NCBI GenBank assembly: GCA_964497135.1
Contig: CAZCDO010000194.1
Coordinates: forward strand, 1 to 7,360
Length of the DNA: 7,360 bases
Direction of reading: 5' to 3'
From: CAIJXV01 sp964497135
GTDB lineage: Bacteria; Verrucomicrobiota; Kiritimatiellia; CAIKKV01; CAIJXV01
In this document: in pieces, positions 1 to 4,775 of the stretch
Numbering within the stretch: position 1 is the stretch's first letter
Layout of the letters: each line of letters starts with the position of its first letter
Program-made: the position numbers and the translations under genes
Notes under the pieces: model-generated
The model's input: the letters and a program-made list of their open reading frames with translations, nothing else
Database searches by the model: none
What the model was told of the DNA's origin: nothing

Positions 1-302
1 CCTATTACGATTTAGCCTCACTGCTGGCGGATCCGTATGCCCGGCTGGAAGAAAATCTTCAACTCGACTTGCTCCGGTATTATCAGGCCATAAGCCCGTT
101 CAAGGTTCTGGCGGAAGAGGATTTTTGGCTGGCCGTTGTCCAGCGCCTGGCCCAGGCGCTTGGCGCCTACGCCAAATTGGGCGCCGAGACGGCCACAGCG
201 GATTTCGCCCGGCATATCCCCGCAGCCCTCGCCCAAATGCGGCGTGCCGTGGCCCATCTCCCCGGCCTTCCCGCCCTGCGCGACCTACTGGACGCCCTGT
301 AG
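1..302 (+). CDS. Phosphotransferase (COG3178 / APH-like kinase fold), C-terminal fragment
   Basis: The frame is open from base 3 to the TAG at 300-302, so this is the last 99 codons of a gene that begins outside the window. The first visible residues, YYDLASLLADPYARL, match the segment that follows the Mg-binding Asp motif in predicted sugar/aminoglycoside-type phosphotransferases (the COG3178 group that includes AmgK). The tail, with QRLAQALGAYAKLG, then HIPAALAQM and LPGLPALRDLL, is the usual helical C-terminal end of that group. The ATP-binding and HxD catalytic motifs lie upstream and cannot be checked. Relatives phosphorylate sugars such as N-acetylmuramate and often sit beside a nucleotidyltransferase, but the substrate here is unknown. 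It is the only clear plus-strand gene and converges on the minus-strand genes to its right. Family placement is fairly secure; function is not. Confidence 0.8.
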   Translation, partial: YYDLASLLADPYARLEENLQLDLLRYYQAISPFKVLAEEDFWLAVVQRLAQALGAYAKLGAETATADFARHIPAALAQMRRAVAHLPGLPALRDLLDAL

Positions 303-328
303 AGCGCTTCATCGTTACGTCAGAATCG

Positions 329-394
329 GGAGGGCGGACGGCCTGGCCACCGTAAATCCATGGGCACGGCGACGGGAGCCCATCGCCCTCCAAA
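329..394. repeat. Hairpin repeat, copy 1 (tail CGCCCTCCAAA)
   Basis: GGAGGGCG at 329-336 is the exact reverse complement of CGCCCTCC at 384-391. Inside, ATGGGC at 360-365 pairs with GCCCAT at 378-383 around a 12-nt loop. The hairpin is followed immediately by CGCCCTCCAAA (384-394), which recurs at 884-894 after another hairpin. The layout resembles a dispersed REP-like intergenic element. It lies 27 bp past the phosphotransferase stop, so it could also act in 3'-end formation, although no U-run follows. Only two copies are visible in this window, so a repeat family is inferred. Confidence 0.5.
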
Positions 395-478
395 TTTCTA
401 CTGCGGTGGAGACCGGGCCGGTTAGTGAATGAAAACTATAACGGCCTGGGCATTGCACTTACCGGGGAGGGATTTTAG

Positions 479-492
479 GGCTCTGCAGAGCC
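479..492. repeat. 14-bp perfect palindrome
   Basis: GGCTCTGCAGAGCC reads identically on both strands with no central spacer. It lies in the gene-poor stretch just upstream of the decayed frame starting near 500. It could be a protein-binding site or a scar of an inserted element; nothing adjacent decides this. Confidence 0.4.
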
Positions 493-499
493 GCACGGA

Positions 500-775
500 T
501 TGTTCTCCGACGCCTATCTCACACGGCCCCTCCGGGGATCAAATCACTTCGCTTTATTGACGGAGGCGCAGACTGCTTATGACCTGGCTTATCGATTGGT
601 CGGCGAACACATTCCCACATTGAGACGGCGAGGAAAAGCATTCACACGATCTACCGTCCTTGAACCCCTCATTGACGCTCTCGGTTGGCGAAGAATTCCT
701 GAAAAATTAATTCCCGGGGGTATTGGCACGCAGAAGAAACCAGAGTAGTGTCTATTTACCTCAACCGGGAAGTTG
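500..775 (+). pseudogene. Decayed N-terminal fragment resembling a restriction-modification (Eco57I/type IIG-like) enzyme
   Basis: Frame 2 reads as plausible protein from about 540: LTEAQTAYDLAYRLVGEHI, then AFTRSTVLEPLIDALGW and IPGGIGTQKKPE, then TAG at 746-748, then CLFTSTG in the same frame. The arrangement 'V..LI.ALGW ... KPDY.LF' is the pattern I associate with the N-terminal nuclease-like domain of large Eco57I/type IIG restriction-methyltransferases, where Tyr or a similar residue would stand at the amber codon. Beyond about 775 the frame loses character, and it stops again at 875-877. There is no ATG, no clear ribosome binding site and no room for the methyltransferase domain. I call it a gene relic. 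The family assignment comes from pattern memory only. The relic sits between the two hairpin repeats. Confidence 0.35.
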
Positions 776-856
776 AGCAATTCTACGGGGTCGAAGGGTT
801 CGGACCCACCGATGAATTCAGACGTAACGCAAATCGTAGGAAGCGATCATCTTCCG

Positions 857-894
857 GGCACCATTCTGCGTCCATAGAAGTGCCGCCCTCCAAA
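857..894. repeat. Hairpin repeat, copy 2 (tail CGCCCTCCAAA)
   Basis: GGCAC (857-861) pairs with GTGCC (880-884), and TTCT (864-867) pairs with AGAA (876-879), leaving a 2-nt bulge on one arm and an 8-nt loop. The tail CGCCCTCCAAA (884-894) is identical to the tail of copy 1 and in the same orientation, exactly 500 bp away. The stem sequences differ between copies while the tail is conserved, as expected of a hairpin element whose arms co-vary. The left-end GGAGGGCG arm seen in copy 1 is not found here. Confidence 0.45.
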
Positions 895-980
895 CACCGG
901 ACAAAGCGCCACCCCATCGACTCCTTCCATGTCAAACCGCTTGCGCCGAGATTCAATGATCCCCGAACTGATAAAAATCA

Positions 981-1217
981 CTAAAAAGCATAAATCTTCT
1001 CCAACTGGGCGGCAGTCGGCATTTCCGAGTAGTATTCACCCTGGGGACCAACAAAAAAACGGACCCACCCTGCGAATAATGAATGGGTTGATGGATTCGT
1101 TGGAATTCATTTGATCGATCCACTGGGTCGGTTCGCCTGATAACCACTGTCCATCGATGCACAACCAACCAACATAACCCACCCCGTCACTGAACCCGAT
1201 ATGCCCATCGCGTTCAC
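981..1217 (-). pseudogene. Small lipoprotein gene with frame disruptions
   Basis: A strong Shine-Dalgarno (AAGGAGGTG, about 1222-1230) lies 6 nt before GTG 1217-1215. The start encodes a short hydrophobic leader ending in lipobox LVGC (Cys19 from the GTG), which suggests a lipoprotein, although the leader oddly lacks Lys or Arg. This frame stops at TGA after SGSIK. A neighbouring frame then reads like protein (PTQWIDQMNSNES, then IIRRVGPFF) up to a T7 run at 1055-1061. After it the original frame resumes with FFVGPQGEYYSEMPT and ends at TAG 983-981. The GP(R/Q)GEYY..MPT..QL ending is one I recall from small exported proteins of unknown function. Two compensating single-base indels, one between about 1160 and 1110 and one in the T7 run, would restore a protein of about 78 residues. 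True decay or assembly error cannot be separated here. Confidence 0.55.
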
Positions 1218-1220
1218 TTT

Positions 1221-1230
1221 ACACCTCCTT
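1221..1230 (-). promoter_or_regulatory. Strong Shine-Dalgarno deciding a GTG start
   Basis: On the minus strand AAGGAGGTGT stands at near-ideal distance from GTG 1217-1215. No ATG or GTG in the other two frames lies at suitable spacing, so this site fixes the start and frame of the damaged lipoprotein gene. It argues that the gene was recently functional. Confidence 0.65.
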
Positions 1231-1305
1231 TTATTAAGCCCTCGCCCTTTAGCGCCAGATGCTCTCTTGCACGGCCACGTTGACCCATTCATGCCGCAAG
1301 CGCAT

Positions 1306-1686
1306 CTAGACTTGAACGTAGGCCGGATGGCCGGGAATGGGCAACTGGTAAATGCGCCGGCCGTTTCCCAGATGCCGGATAATAGGTCCAGTCGGAACGG
1401 GTTCACATCGCGGCATCGGCCGATATACCGGGCGCGGGGGCGGGCCGTGCGGTACAAACCGACGATCACATTGCGGCGGAATGGGGGGGCACGCTACACC
1501 TGGAGACGGTGTAAAGGGCCGCTCGCGGGTCTCGGGCCGGTCAAAAGCGTGTCGCGTGTCTGCATCCCTCCCCTGTGAACCGCTCCGTTCACCACCCCAA
1601 CCCGGCGTCCCCGCCTGTGCCAACTCCGTTATTCCGAAACCAACCAGCAGTAAACCAGATAATCCTGCCACCAAATGCTTCTTCAT
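1306..1686 (-). CDS. Small proline/arginine-rich secreted protein, probably cut short by an amber codon
   Basis: This encodes 126 residues of unknown function. The start at ATG 1686-1684 is preferred over an upstream ATG at 1758 because AGGAG (1694-1698) lies 7 nt before it and because translation then begins with a textbook signal peptide: MKKH, a hydrophobic core (LSGLLLVGFGI), and an AQA cleavage site at about residue 24. The mature part is low-complexity, rich in Pro, Arg and Gly, with the ending GNGRRIYQLPIPGHPAYVQV, and should be periplasmic or extracellular. After the TAG (1308-1306) the same frame continues with MRLRHEWVNVAVQESIWR to TAA 1251-1249. That looks like the natural end of a Trp-rich 'HxEWV.V.VQ..xW' tail, so TAG probably replaced a TGG (Trp) codon. 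The damaged lipoprotein gene starts 31 nt beyond that TAA, so the two formed an operon. Confidence 0.6.
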   Translation of the reverse strand: MKKHLVAGLSGLLLVGFGITELAQAGTPGWGGERSGSQGRDADTRHAFDRPETRERPFTPSPGVACPPIPPQCDRRFVPHGPPPRPVYRPMPRCEPVPTGPIIRHLGNGRRIYQLPIPGHPAYVQV

Positions 1687-1700
1687 GTCGGGTCTCCTGT

Positions 1701-1719
1701 ATTGGGCCATATTGGCCAT
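1701..1719 (-). promoter_or_regulatory. Tandem/inverted repeat in the 5' region of the secreted-protein gene
   Basis: The plus strand reads ATTGGGCCAT followed directly by ATTGGCCAT, a near-perfect tandem repeat. It also contains the perfect inverted repeat GGCCA-TAT-TGGCC at 1705-1717. It sits just upstream of the Shine-Dalgarno, where an operator or leader structure would lie. A TTGACG -35-like hexamer occurs further upstream (minus strand 1738-1733), but I see no convincing -10 at normal spacing. Regulatory role is inferred. Confidence 0.25.
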
Positions 1720-1790
1720 TCTGCACCAATAGACGTCAAAAGGAGTGGTTTTATTCACGAAGCGCGCATCTGCGAACTCGGAATTCCCGT

Positions 1791-3425
1791 CTACGGGATA
1801 ACCGGAAGAATGAGCCGTGACGGCTGGGTCTCCGTGTGCCAGATCGTCTGCCGCGCAATTTGCATGCGGGTCCCGGTGGCGGAGGGCTCACCGGTGTTGA
1901 GATTCCGCGCGAACCGCGGGAAGCAGCTCGATGTCACTTCCAACCGCACCCGGTGCCCGGGCAAAAAAACATTCGCCGTCACACCTAGCGGCACCTGTAT
2001 TTCATAAACCGTTCCCGGCGTCATAAAGACTTCCCGGTCCAATCCTTCGCGAAACCGGGCCCGGACAATACCATCACACAGAACGATCGACCGCCCATCG
2101 GGATACACATCGCACAGCCGCATGACAAAATCGGTGTCCGGCGCATCCGACGAGGCATACAAGACCGCCCTCACAAACCCGGTGACTTCCAGCGGCTGTT
2201 CCAGCAGAGCCCCCGTATAGACGAGAACATCCGGGCGCTCTTCAATGGCGGTGTGATCCGTTGGCCCCGAAGGAACGGCATACCCGTTTCCGCCCATCGT
2301 CGGAACCGGATCCCGGGGATCGTAAACGAAGGTATCGCCTGCGGCACCCCTATGGGGGCCGATCTGGAGCCGGCCATTGCCCGTGAGCGTATTAGCCGCT
2401 CCATCACTCGCGAGGAAACAGGGGGTCTCCACCGTTCGCGCCAGGGGCCATTCCCACTCATCGCGCCAAACATTGGCGCCCATGATAAAGATCCGCACGG
2501 GCGGTTCCCGGTCAATCCCGTTATTCTCATCCCGCACCCACCGGTCGATCCACCGTTTATACGTCGGCTCCATTTGAACCGAAGCCGCTTCCCCGAAATC
2601 CATCGACCCGATAGCCCGTCCCCCTAACCCGTGAACCCAGGGCCCCATCACTAATTTCTGTGCCTTGCGCGCTTGGGGACCGCCCTGGGACCGCATCCCA
2701 CAAAAGTTTCGGAACACGCCTTCGGCGTAAAAATCATACCACCCCCCGGCATGCAAGGCGGGGACATCGAATTCCGCGTAATGCTGTTCCACGCTGACCG
2801 CTGACCAATAATTGTCATAGAGCGGATGGGCCAGCCACTCCTGTAAATAAGGCAAACGAAAACCAGCCGCCTCGTCCAGGGTATTCAGGGGTAAATGGCG
2901 GAATACGGTCTGGAGATCCGTTGTTTCCAAACCTTGGACCGTTCGGCCCGCCACGGCCGCACCCCAGGCAAACGCCAGGGAGAGGTTAAAAACGCCGTTA
3001 AAATAAATCAGATCCTTAAAAAGATCACACCCCATCACGATCGGTGTCATGGCCCGAAGCCCCGGAGGACGCGTCCAGCCGGCATTCAATTGGGTTGTGG
3101 CGCAATAGGAAGTTCCGATCAGGCCCAATCGCCCGTCACACCACGGCTGCGCCCTGACCCAAGCGAGGGTGTCGGCTCCGTCCGCCTCCTCGCGAAAGGG
3201 ATCGAACACCCCTTCGGAATCGAAACGGCCTCGACAATCCTGTTTCACCACAGCGTAACCGGCGGCGAGATAGGGATCGTCAATCGCAAATCCCTGGTTA
3301 TTATAAGGCGTTCGATAGACGAGTGTGGGAAACGGACCGGGGCCGGACGGGCGTCGAATATCCGTGGAAAGTCGCACCCCATCCCGCATGGGAACCGGCA
3401 CATCGATCGATTGGCTGACGTTCAT
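1791..3425 (-). CDS. CocE/NonD family hydrolase (X-Pro dipeptidyl-peptidase S15-type acyl esterase)
   Basis: This 544-residue protein has the usual length for the family. An alpha/beta-hydrolase domain comes first (VPMRDGVRLSTDI about 11-23; RTPYNN with Tyr41 as oxyanion-hole candidate). The nucleophile elbow GTSYCAT gives Ser106. Asp231 in GGWYDFY and His265 in GPWVHG complete the Ser-Asp-His triad as in cocaine esterase. A C-terminal beta jelly-roll (about 365-544, with VYTGALLEQPLEVTG and the FLPGHRVRLEVTSS stretch) is the S15 C-terminal domain. The elbow has Cys-Ala where many members have small residues such as Gly-Gly. No signal peptide is visible, so it is probably cytoplasmic. It hydrolyses esters or amides in general; the substrate cannot be read from sequence. 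Its ATG shares one base with the TGA of the UroD-like gene, and only a weak AAGG precedes it, so translation is probably coupled. It is the last gene of the operon and ends in TAG. Confidence 0.93.
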   Translation of the reverse strand: MNVSQSIDVPVPMRDGVRLSTDIRRPSGPGPFPTLVYRTPYNNQGFAIDDPYLAAGYAVVKQDCRGRFDSEGVFDPFREEADGADTLAWVRAQPWCDGRLGLIGTSYCATTQLNAGWTRPPGLRAMTPIVMGCDLFKDLIYFNGVFNLSLAFAWGAAVAGRTVQGLETTDLQTVFRHLPLNTLDEAAGFRLPYLQEWLAHPLYDNYWSAVSVEQHYAEFDVPALHAGGWYDFYAEGVFRNFCGMRSQGGPQARKAQKLVMGPWVHGLGGRAIGSMDFGEAASVQMEPTYKRWIDRWVRDENNGIDREPPVRIFIMGANVWRDEWEWPLARTVETPCFLASDGAANTLTGNGRLQIGPHRGAAGDTFVYDPRDPVPTMGGNGYAVPSGPTDHTAIEERPDVLVYTGALLEQPLEVTGFVRAVLYASSDAPDTDFVMRLCDVYPDGRSIVLCDGIVRARFREGLDREVFMTPGTVYEIQVPLGVTANVFLPGHRVRLEVTSSCFPRFARNLNTGEPSATGTRMQIARQTIWHTETQPSRLILPVIP

Positions 3426-4552
3426 CAGGCCTTCAATCCAAACATCCGCTCTTTGAGATCCAGATAATAGAGATAGTCCGGGACTTTGACATTGGGAGGA
3501 CAGCGGTGATCGCAGAAGGGAATATAGCCGCCGCGCTCGACGAGAGGAACCAGCGTTTCCAGATAGGCCTTGATCGCCTTCGGCCCCTTACCCAATTCAA
3601 TCTTGTCAACCCCGCCCATGATGCGCAACTCCTGGCCGTAATCGCGGAATAATTCGGCGGGATGAGCACAGCCGTTCACTTCGAAGGGAAACAGGCAATT
3701 AATGCCGCCTTCCATCATCAGGGGCAGGATCGGACGGACATCTCCGTCGCAATCCACCCACCATAATTTGATGCCGGCTGCCTTGATTTTCTTGTCGATT
3801 CTTTTATATCGGGGGGTCACCACGTTCTTAAAGAAATCGACCGAAACAATCGGCCCGTTCTTGAAGCAAATGTCCTCCCACCCCGCCGCGTAATCGAGAT
3901 CGGTCATCACGGGGAGGATTTGGTCCAACGCATCCTCGACCATCTGGCAGTGCGTTTCCACCATATCTTCAACCATCTCGGGATAGTCGAAACAGGCATA
4001 GGCCAAGCCCTCGAAAGTCAGCATATCCCGAATCCGCCCGATCATGGAACCGACCCAGATCCCCAGCGGGTAATCGCGCGTCACCGGATGCGCTTTGCGC
4101 ATCGCGGCCACGTCTACGTTACGCGCCGGATCGTCCCTGCGGAAGCGTTCTTCCTTGCAACGCTTCCAATCGTCGGGCGTCACAATTGAGGATTTGAGGT
4201 AATGCGGAATCGAATCGTGCCCGGTGGTTGGCACTTCCGCCAGCAAGCCGTCGGAATTCATGATGACTTTTCGGGTCGGAGTCTCCTCGATGACCGACGA
4301 TGGGAAACACGGATTCATCCCCACCAATCCGCCAATTGACGCGGTCCGGTCAAAATTGAAAAAGAGATCGGCCTCCCAGTTATTGGTGATCTTGTTTTCC
4401 AGAAAAATCGACCACTCGCGAAAATTTTCGTCCCAATACCCGAACTCCATATTGAAGCACCGGTCGATGGGTTTATAGCTCATCTGGTTGTTAAAACGTT
4501 CGCGATCGGTCATCGTCCCTTTCCATTTGGGACGGCAGGGGGTGATGGGCAT
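3425..4552 (-). CDS. Uroporphyrinogen decarboxylase (UroD/MtaA)-like protein of a non-haem subfamily
   Basis: This encodes 375 residues covering a full UroD-type TIM barrel. Landmarks are MTDRERFNNQMSYKPIDR (the usual N-terminus), WEDICFKNGPIVS (about 225-237), WWVDCDGDV (265-272), FPFEVNG (288-294), MGGVDK (312-317) and GGYIPFCDHRCPPNV (341-355). Haem-pathway UroD lacks this ending, and the Arg-rich N-terminal substrate site of HemE is absent. The family also holds methylcobamide methyltransferases such as MtaA, whose His-X-Cys zinc motif would fall near VDCDGD; here Asp-X-Asp replaces it, as in the large uncharacterised PVC subgroup I recall. The start at 4552 has AAAGGA 7 nt upstream; ATG 4513 (residue 14) better matches family N-termini. 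It is cytoplasmic. It lies between a polysaccharide lyase and an esterase, which suggests a role in sugar catabolism rather than haem synthesis. Confidence 0.9.
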   Translation of the reverse strand: MPITPCRPKWKGTMTDRERFNNQMSYKPIDRCFNMEFGYWDENFREWSIFLENKITNNWEADLFFNFDRTASIGGLVGMNPCFPSSVIEETPTRKVIMNSDGLLAEVPTTGHDSIPHYLKSSIVTPDDWKRCKEERFRRDDPARNVDVAAMRKAHPVTRDYPLGIWVGSMIGRIRDMLTFEGLAYACFDYPEMVEDMVETHCQMVEDALDQILPVMTDLDYAAGWEDICFKNGPIVSVDFFKNVVTPRYKRIDKKIKAAGIKLWWVDCDGDVRPILPLMMEGGINCLFPFEVNGCAHPAELFRDYGQELRIMGGVDKIELGKGPKAIKAYLETLVPLVERGGYIPFCDHRCPPNVKVPDYLYYLDLKERMFGLKA

Positions 4553-4592
4553 GATAGAATCCTTTCGGTCTAATTTTTAACCCGTGTATACC

Positions 4593-4607
4593 GCTCGAAA
4601 TGTGCCA
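4593..4607 (-). promoter_or_regulatory. Possible sigma-54 (-24/-12) promoter upstream of the UroD-like gene
   Basis: The minus strand reads TGGCACATTTCGAGC. TGGCAC is a perfect -24 element, and GC follows the GG at exactly 10 nt, as sigma-54 promoters require, although the -12 box has GAGC instead of TTGC. Initiation would fall near 4580, about 30 nt before the start codon and just upstream of its Shine-Dalgarno. An overlapping TATACA could be a sigma-70 -10 box, but no good -35 accompanies it. No enhancer-binding protein gene is in the window. Confidence 0.3.
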
Positions 4608-4649
4608 CAGGAGGGGATGCGGAGCAAGCCGATTCTGATTCGCCAACCC

Positions 4650-4775
4650 TCACGCAAACAGGGCGTTGATCCGGGTCACGGGCTCCTCACCCGCAGCAGG
4701 AGCGGAAGCCGCACCCAGGGCCGTCTCATCGACGGCGAACCAGGGCATCTGGGTGGGTGCCGTATGAATTAACAC
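4650..4775 (-). CDS. Short alanine-rich ORF in the lyase/UroD gap (uncertain)
   Basis: A GTG at 4775-4773, overlapping the lyase stop codon, or an ATG at 4748-4746, opens a frame to TGA 4652-4650 giving 41 or 32 residues. From the ATG it reads MPWFAVDETALGAASAPAA, then GEEPVTRINALFA. It looks more protein-like than chance (acidic, Ala-rich, no odd runs) but has no strong Shine-Dalgarno and no family I recognise. It could be a coupled small protein, the shifted C-terminal end of a longer lyase, or simply structured intercistronic RNA, since most of it lies inside two hairpins. Confidence 0.25.
   Translation of the reverse strand: MLIHTAPTQMPWFAVDETALGAASAPAAGEEPVTRINALFA
4682..4760 (-). other. 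Paired stem-loops downstream of the lyase gene
   Basis: GCTCCT (4682-4687) pairs with AGGAGC (4698-4703). Beside it, GCCGTC (4720-4725) pairs with GACGGC (4731-4736) around a 5-nt loop, and GCACCC (4711-4716) can pair with GGGTGC (4755-4760) to enclose it. The structures begin 9 nt past the lyase stop. No U-run follows, so a simple intrinsic terminator is unlikely. A transcript-stabilising or processing structure between operon halves fits better. Confidence 0.35.

Noticed and set aside
746..1308. TAG reassigned to an amino acid, since two damaged frames carry in-frame TAG at aromatic positions
   Set aside because: TAG ends the phosphotransferase and the CocE hydrolase exactly where these families end, so TAG works as a stop here.
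1107..1469. A single 120-residue minus-strand protein
   Set aside because: Only its last 36 codons, which follow a strong Shine-Dalgarno, look coding; the rest overlaps the secreted-protein gene in another frame.
1687..1758. Start of the secreted protein at the upstream ATG 1758
   Set aside because: It would bury the signal peptide behind 24 polar residues; ATG 1686 has a good Shine-Dalgarno and a normal leader.
1785..1798. Terminator after the CocE hydrolase (TCCCG-TCTA-CGGGA)
   Set aside because: The stem is only 5 bp, overlaps the stop codon and is not followed by a U-run.
2895..3467. A 190-residue plus-strand protein
   Set aside because: It is antisense to the well-supported CocE hydrolase gene, is rich in Arg/Pro/His with no family features, and has no ribosome binding site.
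3425..4552. Haem-biosynthetic uroporphyrinogen decarboxylase (hemE)
   Set aside because: The HemE N-terminal substrate motif is missing, and the context and motifs match the non-haem subgroup.
4584..4772. Plus-strand 62-codon ORF in the lyase/UroD gap
   Set aside because: It is Arg/Gly-rich with no recognisable features and runs against the operon direction; the hairpins explain its composition.
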